From positions 558,001-622,000 of the forward strand of contig NZ_CP020772.1 of assembly GCF_002097535.1 (NCBI RefSeq): 64,000 nucleotides of DNA, given 5' to 3'. Below, piece after piece: positions 8,676-17,597 of the stretch (the first letter of the stretch is position 1; the number at the start of each line of letters is the position of its first letter). The notes under the pieces are model-generated. The model did no database searches. It saw only the letters and a list, made by a program, of their open reading frames with translations, and was not told where the DNA came from. Position numbers and translations under genes: made by a program. This stretch comes from Halobacillus mangrovi (GTDB lineage Bacteria > Bacillota > Bacilli > Bacillales > Halobacillaceae).

Positions 8676-9377
8676 ATGGTACAACAGAGAAAAATGCCTA
8701 TTAATAAAGTGGCTACTGTTGAACAGGCGATTTCTCATATAAATGATGGTTGCTCGCTTATGTATGGAGGGTTCGGCGGGATAGGAAATCCCCCTACCAT
8801 CATTGACGCCATTTTGAAAAAGGGAGTCAAGGATCTTACGCTTATAGGAAATGATGCTGGGTTTCCTCACATCGGTATAGGAAAAGTCATACGTGAAGAA
8901 AGAGCTAAAAAACTGATTGCCTCACATATTGGCTCCAATCCTGTCGCAGGTCAATTGATGACGGAAGGGAAGCTGGAGGTTGAATTTTCACCACAAGGAA
9001 CACTTGCCGAACGCATAAGAGCTGGTGGTGTAGGTCTTGAAGGGATTCTGATTGATGTCGGAGTTGACAGCATGGTGGAAGAAGGAAAGAAGAAAATAAT
9101 TGTAGGAAATAAGGAGTGCTTATTGGAAACCCCTTTGAAAGCGGACGTATCCATCGTTTATGCGAAAAAAGCGGACACGTTTGGTAACTTGATCTACGAC
9201 ACTAGTGCTCGTAACACTGCCCCCCTCGTAGCAATGGCAGGCAACTACACCATTGCAGAAGCAGAAGAGGTAGTTCCGGCAGGAGAGCTTGATCCGGAAT
9301 GTATTGTGACACCGGGTGTTTTCGTAGATATGGTCATTCATACGGAGGGGGTGAACTGGAAATGGGCATGGGAGTAG
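8676..9377 (+). CDS. CoA-transferase subunit A (YodS/ScoA-like)
   Basis: The 233-residue protein is the alpha subunit of a 3-oxoacid-type (family I) CoA-transferase. The glycine-rich signature GGFGGIGNPP lies near residue 33 and GNDAGFPHIGIGK near 60. It pairs with the overlapping downstream beta subunit, whose start lies inside this gene. AGGAG at 8660-8664 precedes the ATG by 11 bases. The enzyme moves CoA between an acyl-CoA and a 3-oxo acid; the physiological acid is not shown by the sequence. Confidence 0.8.
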   Translation: MVQQRKMPINKVATVEQAISHINDGCSLMYGGFGGIGNPPTIIDAILKKGVKDLTLIGNDAGFPHIGIGKVIREERAKKLIASHIGSNPVAGQLMTEGKLEVEFSPQGTLAERIRAGGVGLEGILIDVGVDSMVEEGKKKIIVGNKECLLETPLKADVSIVYAKKADTFGNLIYDTSARNTAPLVAMAGNYTIAEAEEVVPAGELDPECIVTPGVFVDMVIHTEGVNWKWAWE

Positions 9378-10024
9378 ATAGGCGTAATCTTATTGCTAAA
9401 AGGGCTGCACAGGAAATAGAACATGGCATGATAGTAAATCTAGGGATTGGAATACCATCGCTTGTAGCCAATCACATTCCTCAGGAAAAACAGGTCATGT
9501 TCCAAGCAGAAAATGGTGTGTTAGGCATGGGCAAGTCGCCAGAACGAGGAGATGAAAATGCGATGTTATGCAATGCCGGAGGTTACCCTGTTACCGTTGT
9601 TCCAGGGGCCTCTTATTTTGACAGTGCAACGGCGTTCGGAATTATACGCTCAGGTTGTTTGGACATTACTATTCTTGGTGGACTTGAGGTAAGTGAGAAG
9701 GGAGACCTTGCCAACTGGATTGTTCCAGGCAAACGTATCCCAGGAATAGGAGGGGCGATGGAGCTTGCTCAGAAGGCTAAGAAAGTAATTGTCGTAATGT
9801 GCCATGTCAGTAAAAATGGTCATTTTAAGATATTAAAAGAATGTAAGCTTCCACTGACTGCTAAAAGGTGCGTGAACATGATTATCACGGATATGGCTGT
9901 TATTGAAGTAACAGGTAGTGGCTTAGTGTTAAAAGAAATCATGCCAACATATACGGTAGAAGATGTGATCGATCATACAGAAGCGCCCCTGCAAGTGGCT
10001 CATGATTTAGTTATCGTAAGTTAA
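9362..10024 (+). CDS. CoA-transferase subunit B (YodR/ScoB-like)
   Basis: The 220-residue beta subunit carries the catalytic Glu in QAENGVLG (Glu about 50), which forms the glutamyl-CoA thioester. NLGIGIPSLVANH, AGGYPVTVVPGASYFDS and ILGGLEVSEKGDLANWIVPG are typical family segments. An open frame reaches back to 9299, but GGAGGGGG at 9343-9350 favours the ATG at 9362, which overlaps the alpha subunit stop by 16 bases and implies coupled translation. No clear terminator is seen in the following 158 bases. Confidence 0.82.
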   Translation: MGMGVDRRNLIAKRAAQEIEHGMIVNLGIGIPSLVANHIPQEKQVMFQAENGVLGMGKSPERGDENAMLCNAGGYPVTVVPGASYFDSATAFGIIRSGCLDITILGGLEVSEKGDLANWIVPGKRIPGIGGAMELAQKAKKVIVVMCHVSKNGHFKILKECKLPLTAKRCVNMIITDMAVIEVTGSGLVLKEIMPTYTVEDVIDHTEAPLQVAHDLVIVS

Positions 10025-10182
10025 GCGCATTTATCTAGTTATGTTGTATGAATGATATCTGTTGTGAAATCTAAGTTGAAAAGTCAAATTCGCAGTCGGC
10101 TTCATTAAGTAAATATATGGAAAATGTGTGAAATCTTCTCATGTTGGGAATCGTACTCGCAACATAAAGAGGGAGTGAGAAG

Positions 10183-10632
10183 ATGGAACATCGAATTTCA
10201 CACGAAGATATGGATCGAATTCTTAAACAATTGGAGGATGACTACGTAAAGGCATTGAAAGATAACTCCAGCTCAACTGTTGAGGATTTCATAGAGCAAT
10301 TTTTATATGATTCCTGGGAGTATAACGATCGAAATATTGATTTGATTAAAGCAGTCATGAGCCGTTATACACAAGGAGAAATTTATCGAACAACTTTCAG
10401 TGGGGCTTTTAACGAAATGGTGGATCATTTACAGGAAAAGCTCACTGAGTTGGACAAAGAGGATAGGTACCCAATGATTCATACTTCAAATGGAGCCTCC
10501 TATCTCGTTTCTTTTGTAGATGGACTTGTGATTCAATACTTTACAGGTATTTATAGTGTAGAAGGTTTGAAGGAACTGACTCCTCAACTGAAAAAAGTGA
10601 TCTTAAACGCTCTAAGTACAGATGAAGTATAG
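10183..10632 (+). CDS. Uncharacterised protein, TetR C-terminal-like helices
   Basis: The 149-residue, strongly helical and acidic protein was not recognised. The stretch from about residue 35 to the end (FLYDSWEYNDRNIDLIKAV..., then SFVDGLVIQYFTGIYS) resembles the ligand-binding half of TetR-family regulators. There is no N-terminal helix-turn-helix. AGAGGGAG at about 10168-10176 supports the start. The upstream 158 bases contain an ATGTTG...CAACAT inverted repeat (10141-10165). It ends in a terminator shared with the convergent gerB-like gene. It may be a solitary sensor domain or simply an unrelated helical protein. Confidence 0.6.
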   Translation: MEHRISHEDMDRILKQLEDDYVKALKDNSSSTVEDFIEQFLYDSWEYNDRNIDLIKAVMSRYTQGEIYRTTFSGAFNEMVDHLQEKLTELDKEDRYPMIHTSNGASYLVSFVDGLVIQYFTGIYSVEGLKELTPQLKKVILNALSTDEV

Positions 10633-10638
10633 AAGAAA

Positions 10639-10671
10639 GGAGGCGTGCCTGTTATAGGTACGCCTCCTTTT
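10639..10671. terminator. Bidirectional terminator between convergent genes
   Basis: AGGAGGCGTGCC pairs with GGTACGCCTCCT with one mismatch and is followed by T residues. It serves the 10183 gene, and its complement overlaps the stop of the gerB-like gene. Confidence 0.8.
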
Positions 10672-11788
10672 ATGTCGTTTTCTTTTCTTTCCTTTTTTTC
10701 TTTATCACAAGACCGATCCATAATAAGAAAGGTAAAAAGAGACCATGGGTTAGGGCATACGATAACCATATCTCACCGACAAACGTTTCGAAATAAGCGA
10801 CATCAGGGTAGGCAACGATCGATAGAACCACCATCCCAATTCCTAAGGGGAGAAGTAAAGGTCTGTGGTCGTCCATCTTAAGAAATTGGGCTATGCCGAT
10901 GGAAGATGCATAATAAAGCACAACCAATTTGAAAAAGATCGTGATCATCCATATGATGGCTACAATGATTTCCAGCCCTTCTAAAAAGCCTGCTATATTG
11001 ATTTTCTGCCCAATTCTATAACTAGGATAAGCGTTTAGGGCAGTAAGATCACTACCCAGGACAAGGAGGCATAAAAGTGTAATCAAAAATAGCGATCCCC
11101 CGCCCAACAACATTCCCAATAGCCAACCGTGCCTAGTTTTTTTGCTTTCTTTTACATAGGGAAAAATCATTAAAAGAGTGACCATCTCCAGTAAAGGAGT
11201 TCCAACTAGAATAGTTGAAGCACTTAAAATTGGCGTCACACCATTTTCGAACATAGGCTTTAGATTATCCAGACTGATTTGTGGTGTCAAAGAAATAGTC
11301 AAAAAAATAATCAAGAGAACCAACCAGGGCATGAATATCTCAGCAGAACGGCCAATCGTTTCTATACCCAAATAAGCACTGGCGATGATGACAAGTAGAA
11401 AGAGAATATGTGTAAACTGCAGTGGAGTTTCAGGAATGATTTGAGTTGTCATGAAATCGCCGATGTTTCTTAGTACAAGCGCAGCCAAAATGTAGATGAA
11501 GGATAGATAAAAAAAGCTGAGAATTCTGCCAAACCATGCGCCAAACACATAATTGGATGCTTGGACAAATGTCTTCCCAGCAGATAATTCCCCGATTTTA
11601 TTGTAAAAGAGGATGAGGCAGCTGCCTAACAAAATCGAAAGTATTAACGCGATCCAGGCATCCTGCTTTGCCTGGACGGCTAAAGGAGTAGGGACAATAA
11701 GGATCGAGCTACCGATTGTAAATAGGATGACAATCAGCATGTATTGACGGGGACTTATTTTTTGATTATCCATGATTTGTTTATCCAT
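10670..11788 (-). CDS. Spore germination receptor B subunit (GerB/GerAB family)
   Basis: The 372-residue, roughly ten-helix protein belongs to the amino-acid-permease-like GerAB family. It begins with a cytoplasmic ISPRQYMLIVILFTIGSSIL segment typical of the family and ends in a lysine-rich tail. In the spore inner membrane this subunit binds the germinant. It is the last gene of a minus-strand operon after the A and C subunits and a small membrane protein. GAAAGGA about ten bases upstream supports the ATG at 11788. Confidence 0.88.
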   Translation of the reverse strand: MDKQIMDNQKISPRQYMLIVILFTIGSSILIVPTPLAVQAKQDAWIALILSILLGSCLILFYNKIGELSAGKTFVQASNYVFGAWFGRILSFFYLSFIYILAALVLRNIGDFMTTQIIPETPLQFTHILFLLVIIASAYLGIETIGRSAEIFMPWLVLLIIFLTISLTPQISLDNLKPMFENGVTPILSASTILVGTPLLEMVTLLMIFPYVKESKKTRHGWLLGMLLGGGSLFLITLLCLLVLGSDLTALNAYPSYRIGQKINIAGFLEGLEIIVAIIWMITIFFKLVVLYYASSIGIAQFLKMDDHRPLLLPLGIGMVVLSIVAYPDVAYFETFVGEIWLSYALTHGLFLPFLLWIGLVIKKKRKEKKTT

Positions 11789-11810
11789 ACCATTCGATCC
11801 TTTCTTTATG

Positions 11811-12035
11811 TTAGAACCCGAACCATGAATGAATGGCTCGATAAAACGATTGAATATAGTCTAGCGGGTTAGGCAGCTCCACTCCTCTGCTTTCTAGGAC
11901 AGCTATGAAGGTCATAATGAAAAGCAGGATGGTGAAGTACCACATTTCCTTCTTTTTTTTGGCTCGTTTCATCCTTGGGAACTCTAATAGAAAGATACCA
12001 ATCGAAGCAGAAATTACTAATAGGGTGTGCCACAT
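11811..12035 (-). CDS. Small two-helix membrane protein in ger operon
   Basis: The 74-residue protein has two hydrophobic segments (about residues 3-19 and 32-47) separated by the basic stretch RMKRAKKKKE. It lies between gerC and gerB with very short gaps, so it is translated from the same message. Small proteins of this kind accompany some germination operons and, like GerD-type accessory subunits, might assemble with the receptor. That role is inferred from position only. Confidence 0.65.
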   Translation of the reverse strand: MWHTLLVISASIGIFLLEFPRMKRAKKKKEMWYFTILLFIMTFIAVLESRGVELPNPLDYIQSFYRAIHSWFGF

Positions 12036-12044
12036 CTTAGCTCA

Positions 12045-13250
12045 CTATCCTTCCTTGTTAATTGGCTGGGTGGCAGTTCCTTTTCTTCGAAGTTCTGTAT
12101 TCACTTTTATTTCGACTTCTAACTCTTTGAACTGGCTATTCCAATCTTTTTCTACTTTCTTGAAATACTTAGGGTTATCACGATGGACAACGTTTCCAAA
12201 TCCAAAGATATCACTGCCAGACTCTTTAGCTGTTTGAATACTTGCTTCAATCATCTCTTTGATCGCTTTGTCCACTTTTTTATTGAGCTTGTCAAGAGAT
12301 TCTGGTTTACTAAGGTCAATTTTACAATCTATTTCACCTACATTTCCTTCTGTTTCAATTTCAATAGTCACCACAGGTCTGTCACTTTTGATCTTCGACT
12401 TCATAGAGGCTTGAGATCTTAGAATTTCAATGCTTAACTTTCCATCATCACAAGGCTCTGTGATGATCGCACTATTTATGTTTCCTGTGACAAAGTTCAA
12501 TCCCCGGCTCTGTTCCTCCGTCAACCAGCCTACAAGTTTGTCATCTTTAAACATGGCAAGGTAATCAATTTCAAGCTTTGTAGGAGCATCGACGTTTTCG
12601 ACGTTGCTGATATTTGTTCCAAGTTCTTCTTCTCCAATTAAGTTTATACCGCTCAACACAGGATTTTCTCCTTTACTTTTAATGGCAGAAATCAATTTAT
12701 CTATGGATACTCCCTTAGCTGCTCCCCAGTTTTTTTCTGTCGTATCTATAGAGCTCATCACCTTATTTGCTGGAATTTTTTCATACGGGGTAATGATACT
12801 CAATATACTCTCTGCTGAGGCATTCTTGGCTACTACAGCGTAAAAAGATGTTCTAAATTCATGATCTCGATAAAGAAAATCTAAGATAGGCATAATGCCT
12901 TCTTCTGCAACTTCACTACTCAGGACAGCTAAGCGAAGTTGAGAAAAGTAAATTTTCCTTGGGGATTTCTTCGCCAGTAACCTAAAAGCTTCAAAGATTG
13001 TTTCACCCGTTGTCGTATAAGTTGATACTGGTGGGCGAGTGGTTGGTGCATCTGTCGCAATTTCAGAAGGATTGATCACTTGTACGGCGATTTTATATTG
13101 ATTATCATCATTTTTATCAATTCCAATGGCAACAGCAATTCCCAATTCATCCAATTCCCTGCTGTTCCAACATCCTGACAAGATAAGTAAGCAGCTCATC
13201 ACTAAAAGAGTTCGTGTAATTATGGAAAGAGCCTTGGGTTTACATTTCAT
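12045..13250 (-). CDS. Spore germination receptor C subunit, lipoprotein (GerC/GerAC family)
   Basis: The 401-residue protein starts with a lipoprotein signal ending in the lipobox LILSGC (Cys about 27). CWNSRELDELGIAVAIGID follows, the hallmark of the GerAC family. The C-terminal third has the conserved ELRRKGT-type ending seen in this family. AAAGGAG at 13261-13267 (minus) sets the start, overlapping the gerA stop region. It anchors to the outer face of the spore inner membrane as part of the receptor complex. Confidence 0.9.
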   Translation of the reverse strand: MKCKPKALSIITRTLLVMSCLLILSGCWNSRELDELGIAVAIGIDKNDDNQYKIAVQVINPSEIATDAPTTRPPVSTYTTTGETIFEAFRLLAKKSPRKIYFSQLRLAVLSSEVAEEGIMPILDFLYRDHEFRTSFYAVVAKNASAESILSIITPYEKIPANKVMSSIDTTEKNWGAAKGVSIDKLISAIKSKGENPVLSGINLIGEEELGTNISNVENVDAPTKLEIDYLAMFKDDKLVGWLTEEQSRGLNFVTGNINSAIITEPCDDGKLSIEILRSQASMKSKIKSDRPVVTIEIETEGNVGEIDCKIDLSKPESLDKLNKKVDKAIKEMIEASIQTAKESGSDIFGFGNVVHRDNPKYFKKVEKDWNSQFKELEVEIKVNTELRRKGTATQPINKEG

Positions 13251-13252
13251 AA

Positions 13253-14800
13253 TCAGTTCTCCTTTGATGAAGGGCTTGTTCGTTTCTCATTCTCTTTAAC
13301 AAACGAGGATGGTCTGGAAAACAGCCCCCAGTGAGGGAGTCGAAGTAAAACATCCTTTTGATCTTTGGGAACAAAAGGAGCGAAGGGCGACATGTAAGGG
13401 ACTCCAAAAGATTTCAAACTGGTTAAGTGGAAGACCATGGCTATCAGACCAAGGATGATTCCGAATAATCCAAATGTCGCTCCCAGAACCATAAATATAA
13501 ACCTAATGATTCGAATTGGAATCGCCATATTATATGATGGGACAACAAAGCTACTGATTGCAGTAATCGCAACGACAATAACCATTGCTGGTGAAACAAG
13601 CCCTGCTTGCACCGCCGAATTCCCAAGGACGAGGGCTCCAACAATAGACACAGCTGAACCTACAGGTTTTGGTAATCGCACTCCTGCTTCTCTTAGAATC
13701 TCAAAGGTCAGCTCCATAATTAAAGCTTCTACGAAGGCAGGGAAGGGCACACCTTCTCTTTGAGCAGCAAGACTGACTAGTAGTTGAGATGGGATCATCT
13801 CAGGGTGGAAAGTGGTAAAAGCAATATACAAGGACGGCATAAATAAAGCGATGTTAAAACAAATTAATCGTAGAATACGAATGAGCGTTCCAATATCTGC
13901 ACGTTGATAGTAATCTTCACTGGAATGAAAGAAGTTTACGAATAGGGCAGGACACAATAAAACGTCAGGGGTTCCATCCGTAATAATAGCGACACGCCCT
14001 TCTAGAATCCCCGCAGCGATGGCATCGGGTTTTTCTGAATAATAAACTGTTGGAAAAGGAGAGTACTGGGCATCTTGGATATACTCTTCCAAATAGCCAC
14101 TCTCAAGAATGCTGTCAATGTCAATTTGGTCTAAACGTTTATGAACTTCTTTGACAACAGAATCCTGAGCAGTCCCTTCAAGGTAGACAACAGCAACATC
14201 TGTATTTGTCATCTTTCCGATTGATTTAGCATCAATTCTTAGTTTTGAGTCTTTAATTTTTCTTCGTAGCAGAGAGGTGTTGGTGCGCAGTGTTTCTGTG
14301 AACGCCTCTTTAGGCCCACGGATAACACTTTCTGAAGTCGTTTCCTGTACCCCACGGTCTCTCCAGCCTCTGGTACTTGCTGCTAAAGATTTTTCTTCTC
14401 GATCTAACAGAAAGATCGTTTCACCAGATAATAACCGTTTGAATAAATCTTCATAATTATCAAGTTCACTAAGCTCACCGATAGGTAATGAAGCATCTTT
14501 AATCATTTCATATAAACGACGGACAGATGCGCGTTTAGGAGGCATCTCGAGCATGAGGGCTTCCATAATAAAATTCTGAATGGTTTCCTTATTTACCATT
14601 CCGTCGATATACAATACAGCGCACGGAGACTTATTGATCATGAATCTTCTTACAACAAGGTCAGAACTGTTTCCTAGTGACTCTTTAATAAAGTCGACGC
14701 TTTTATCTACAGAAGGAATGAGTGGGCGAGGAGGAGTCTGGTTTTCTTGTTGTTTATCATTTTGCTTCTGATTTTGTGTTTCTGTTTTATCCCGTTTCAC
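13253..14800 (-). CDS. Spore germination receptor A subunit (GerA/GerAA family)
   Basis: The 515-residue protein has a long hydrophilic N-terminal domain (SVDFIKESLGNSSDLVVRRF near residue 40, typical of GerAA) followed by four or five membrane helices from about residue 280. The P-rich PYMSPFAPFVPKDQKDVLLR segment near the C-terminus matches family members. The frame is open to a TTG at 14818, but AAAGGAG precedes the GTG at 14800 by eight bases, so a GTG start is preferred. It is the first gene of the operon, and a sigma-G-like promoter lies just upstream. Confidence 0.9.
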   Translation of the reverse strand: MKRDKTETQNQKQNDKQQENQTPPRPLIPSVDKSVDFIKESLGNSSDLVVRRFMINKSPCAVLYIDGMVNKETIQNFIMEALMLEMPPKRASVRRLYEMIKDASLPIGELSELDNYEDLFKRLLSGETIFLLDREEKSLAASTRGWRDRGVQETTSESVIRGPKEAFTETLRTNTSLLRRKIKDSKLRIDAKSIGKMTNTDVAVVYLEGTAQDSVVKEVHKRLDQIDIDSILESGYLEEYIQDAQYSPFPTVYYSEKPDAIAAGILEGRVAIITDGTPDVLLCPALFVNFFHSSEDYYQRADIGTLIRILRLICFNIALFMPSLYIAFTTFHPEMIPSQLLVSLAAQREGVPFPAFVEALIMELTFEILREAGVRLPKPVGSAVSIVGALVLGNSAVQAGLVSPAMVIVVAITAISSFVVPSYNMAIPIRIIRFIFMVLGATFGLFGIILGLIAMVFHLTSLKSFGVPYMSPFAPFVPKDQKDVLLRLPHWGLFSRPSSFVKENEKRTSPSSKEN

Positions 14801-14831
14801 CGCACATGCTCCTTTCAAGTAGATTTTTGGT

Positions 14832-14860
14832 TAGCATGTGCACATTTTGGTTTTTTATGA
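14832..14860 (-). promoter_or_regulatory. Candidate sigma-G promoter of the ger operon
   Basis: On the minus strand, TCATA (14856-14860) and CATGCTA (14832-14838) are separated by 17 bases. This matches the forespore sigma-G pattern (GHATR, 17-18 bases, CATNHTA) with one mismatch. It lies about 32 bases before the preferred gerA start, and germinant receptor operons are known sigma-G targets. Confidence 0.6.
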
Positions 14861-14887
14861 AAATGGTGTCTACCTTATTAGGGATAA

Positions 14888-15000
14888 GGAACAATATGAA
14901 TGAGTTAGGGGACCAATTGGAACACGCGCGGGAACAATACGGAGAATTAAGGAACAATCTTTTGTAGTTAGGGAACAATCCTGCACAGTTAAGGAACAAT
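14888..15000. repeat. Six-copy ~21-bp tandem repeat with GGAACAAT core
   Basis: GGAACAAT occurs at 14888, 14931, 14951, 14972 and 14993, with a GGACCAAT variant at 14910. Starts are 22, 21, 20, 21 and 21 bases apart, usually preceded by AGTTAGG or ATTAAGG. The period is two helical turns. The array lies between the glucosidase terminator and the ger promoter. The spacers are too short and too variable for CRISPR. Confidence 0.85.
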
Positions 15001-15002
15001 AA

Positions 15003-15034
15003 TAAAAAGCGACCCAATAAGGGCCGCTTTTCCT
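15003..15034 (-). terminator. Rho-independent terminator of the alpha-glucoside operon
   Basis: On the minus strand, AAAAGCGGCCC pairs with GGGTCGCTTTT (one wobble) around TTATT and ends in T residues. It lies immediately after the GH13 gene. Confidence 0.8.
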
Positions 15035-15036
15035 AA

Positions 15037-16737
15037 TTAAAACTTATACACGACAGCTTCGTAAGGGCGAAGTGTCAGCTTGCCATCTTCAACTTTAGGA
15101 GCTTCATCATAATTCTGAATCAAAACGTCACTTTCATTGTAATGGAAGTTCTCAGGCCATTCTCGTTCAAGTTTTTCTTTTTTGAAGTTTGCAATCACGA
15201 GAAGAGACTGATCTTCGTAAGTACGAGTATAAGCATAAACTTGTTCGTCGCTCTCCCATACGAGTTCATACTCGCCATAAACAATGACATCGTGCTCTTT
15301 GCGCAGCTGGACAAGTTTTTTATAGTGATAAAAAATGGAGTCCGGATCCTTTAAGGCTGCTTCCGCATTTATTTCTTTGTAGTTTGGATTCACCTTGATC
15401 CAAGGGGTGCCATCTGTAAAGCCGCCATTCTTGGAATCATCCCACTGCATAGGGGTGCGTGCATTGTCACGACCTTTTTCATGAATAGAGTGGAGGACTT
15501 TGTCTGGGTCATAGCCTCTGGTCTCGACAAGGTCGTTCCATAAATTGATGATTTCTACGTCTTTATAATCTTCAATCGAAGGGAAGTGGACGTTTGTCAT
15601 GCCGAGTTCTTGCCCCTGGTAAATATATGGTGTTCCTTGCATCATATGGTACCAGGTGGCAAGCATCTTCGCGCTTTCCTTGTGGTACTCCTCATCATCA
15701 CCGAATCGCGAGACCGAACGGGGCTGGTCATGATTTTCAAGATACAAAGAGTTCCAGCCTTTGTTGTAAAGCTCAACCTGCCACTTAGACATAATTTCTT
15801 TTAATTCAGTAAGCTTCCAGTCTTTGATCTCCCACTTGCCCATTTGCCCTCCAGGCTGAGCATCAATATCCATGTGTTGGAATTGAAAGAGCATAGACAG
15901 TACGCCGTCTTCTTCGTTTGTAAACTGTTTTCCTTCTTCAGGGGTGACGAATCCAGTTTCACCAACCGTGAGAATATCATAATGGTCCAGCACTTCTTCT
16001 TTCATTTCATTCATGAATTCCATAAAGCGGGGACCGTTTGCGAAAAAATCACTGCCCCATTGATATTTTTCTTCAGGCTTAGCGATAGGAGCATCTGGCA
16101 GTCCTTCCACTTTGGAAATAAGATTAATGACGTCCATTCGGAAACCATCGACACCGCGGTCTAACCACCATCTCATCATGTCGTAGACTTTATGACGAAC
16201 TTCAGGGTTCTCCCAGTTTAAATCCGGCTGCTTTTTCGTAAACAAATGCAGATAGTATTCTTCTGTCGCTTCATCATATTGCCAGGCAGAGCCGCTGAAA
16301 AATGACTGCCAGTTATTTGGCTCTTTTCCATCTTCACTTGGAGGCCGCCAAATATAATAGTCTCGATAAGGGTTATCTTTCGACTTCCTTGCTTCTACAA
16401 ACCATGGATGCTCATCAGAAGTATGATTGACAACGAGGTCCATGACGAGTTTCAGGCCTTTTTCATGCATTTGAGTAATTAATCTGTCCCAATCCTCAAG
16501 TGTTCCGAACTCTGCCATGATGTCTTGATAATCACTAATATCGTATCCCATATCATCATTCGGCGACTTGTAAATAGGGGAGAGCCAGACCACATCGATT
16601 CCGAGTTCTACGAGATAGTCAAGCTTCTGAATAATTCCTTCAATGTCACCGATCCCATCCCCGTTACTGTCATTGAAGCTCCTGGGATAGATTTGATAGA
16701 CAACTGACTCTTTCCACCACTGAGTGGATTTTGACAT
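15037..16737 (-). CDS. malL: GH13 alpha-glucosidase / oligo-1,6-glucosidase (MalL-like)
   Basis: The 566-residue cytoplasmic enzyme has the GH13 motifs: VVNHTSDEHPWF (region I), GFRMDV with nucleophile Asp about 201, GETGF with acid/base Glu about 260, and ENHDQPRSVSRFG with the third Asp about 335. The length and the opening KESVVYQIYPRSFNDSNGDGIG-type start match the MalL/oligo-1,6-glucosidase group. GAGAGGAG precedes the ATG. It is the last gene of an operon with a sugar ABC transporter, so it should hydrolyse the imported short alpha-glucosides to glucose. Maltose, isomaltose, sucrose or trehalose-type substrates cannot be told apart here. Confidence 0.85.
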   Translation of the reverse strand: MSKSTQWWKESVVYQIYPRSFNDSNGDGIGDIEGIIQKLDYLVELGIDVVWLSPIYKSPNDDMGYDISDYQDIMAEFGTLEDWDRLITQMHEKGLKLVMDLVVNHTSDEHPWFVEARKSKDNPYRDYYIWRPPSEDGKEPNNWQSFFSGSAWQYDEATEEYYLHLFTKKQPDLNWENPEVRHKVYDMMRWWLDRGVDGFRMDVINLISKVEGLPDAPIAKPEEKYQWGSDFFANGPRFMEFMNEMKEEVLDHYDILTVGETGFVTPEEGKQFTNEEDGVLSMLFQFQHMDIDAQPGGQMGKWEIKDWKLTELKEIMSKWQVELYNKGWNSLYLENHDQPRSVSRFGDDEEYHKESAKMLATWYHMMQGTPYIYQGQELGMTNVHFPSIEDYKDVEIINLWNDLVETRGYDPDKVLHSIHEKGRDNARTPMQWDDSKNGGFTDGTPWIKVNPNYKEINAEAALKDPDSIFYHYKKLVQLRKEHDVIVYGEYELVWESDEQVYAYTRTYEDQSLLVIANFKKEKLEREWPENFHYNESDVLIQNYDEAPKVEDGKLTLRPYEAVVYKF

Positions 16738-16755
16738 AATTTCATTCTCCTCTCA

Positions 16756-17583
16756 TTACTCTTTGACGGCACCTGAAGTCAAACCGGAAACAATACGTCG
16801 CTGGAAGAATAGAACCATGATGACTAACGGTACCGTTACGATTACCGTAGCAGCTGAGATCTCTCCCCAGGGAATCGTGTATTGACCCTGGAACATCCCA
16901 ATACCAACAGGAACAGTTTTATAGCTTTCCGCTGTGTTGATTGTCAAAGCGAATAGGAATTCATTCCACGCTGCAATAAACACAAGAATCGCTGTTGTGA
17001 AAATCCCCGGAATCGCTAACGGCAAAATGATACGGAAATACGTTTGCATCATAGACGCACCATCCATCTTTGCTGATTCTTCCAAGTCAAAAGGAATCTT
17101 GCGGAAGAAAGTCACAAGTAACCAGATGGAAAGTGGCAAAGCGAACGTTGTATAAGGGATGATCAACCCTAAGTAGCTGTTTGTAAGCCCTACATTTTTC
17201 AAGAAAATATAGATAGGGGAGATGGTTGCAATTTGCGGGAACATCGAAACGGATAATACAACACCTAGAATGATGGATTTCCCGCGGAAGCGAAGCCGTG
17301 CAATTGCATAAGCTGCAAAAGCTGCTACAAATACGGTATAGACGGTCGTAATGGTTGATATCACTGTACTATTCCATAAATAAGTTAAAAATGGATAGTT
17401 TGTAAATACGGACACGTAACTTTGGAACGTCGGATCGCTTGTAAACCAATTGAACGCTTGAGGGCCGAAGAGCTCCGATAAAGGTTTAATGGAGCTAAGA
17501 AGGATCCAAAGGAACGGGAACATAATGACAAATACAAAGATCGCTAAGAACAGGTAAAAACGTACGCCTGCTTTTTTATTCAT
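16756..17583 (-). CDS. Sugar ABC transporter permease, MalG type
   Basis: The 275-residue inner-membrane protein has six predicted helices. The EAA loop (ESAKMDGASMMQTYFRIILPL, residues about 175-195) contacts the ATPase. It starts at an ATG with AAAGGAGTGAG upstream, 14 bases after the MalF-type permease. With that protein it forms the translocation pore for the alpha-glucoside delivered by the binding protein. Confidence 0.88.
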   Translation of the reverse strand: MNKKAGVRFYLFLAIFVFVIMFPFLWILLSSIKPLSELFGPQAFNWFTSDPTFQSYVSVFTNYPFLTYLWNSTVISTITTVYTVFVAAFAAYAIARLRFRGKSIILGVVLSVSMFPQIATISPIYIFLKNVGLTNSYLGLIIPYTTFALPLSIWLLVTFFRKIPFDLEESAKMDGASMMQTYFRIILPLAIPGIFTTAILVFIAAWNEFLFALTINTAESYKTVPVGIGMFQGQYTIPWGEISAATVIVTVPLVIMVLFFQRRIVSGLTSGAVKE

Positions 17584-17597
17584 TTCTTCTCACTCCT

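Noticed and set aside
14888..15000. CRISPR array
   Set aside because: Repeat core is only about 8 bp conserved with about 13-bp variable parts and no cas genes; far too short for repeats and spacers.
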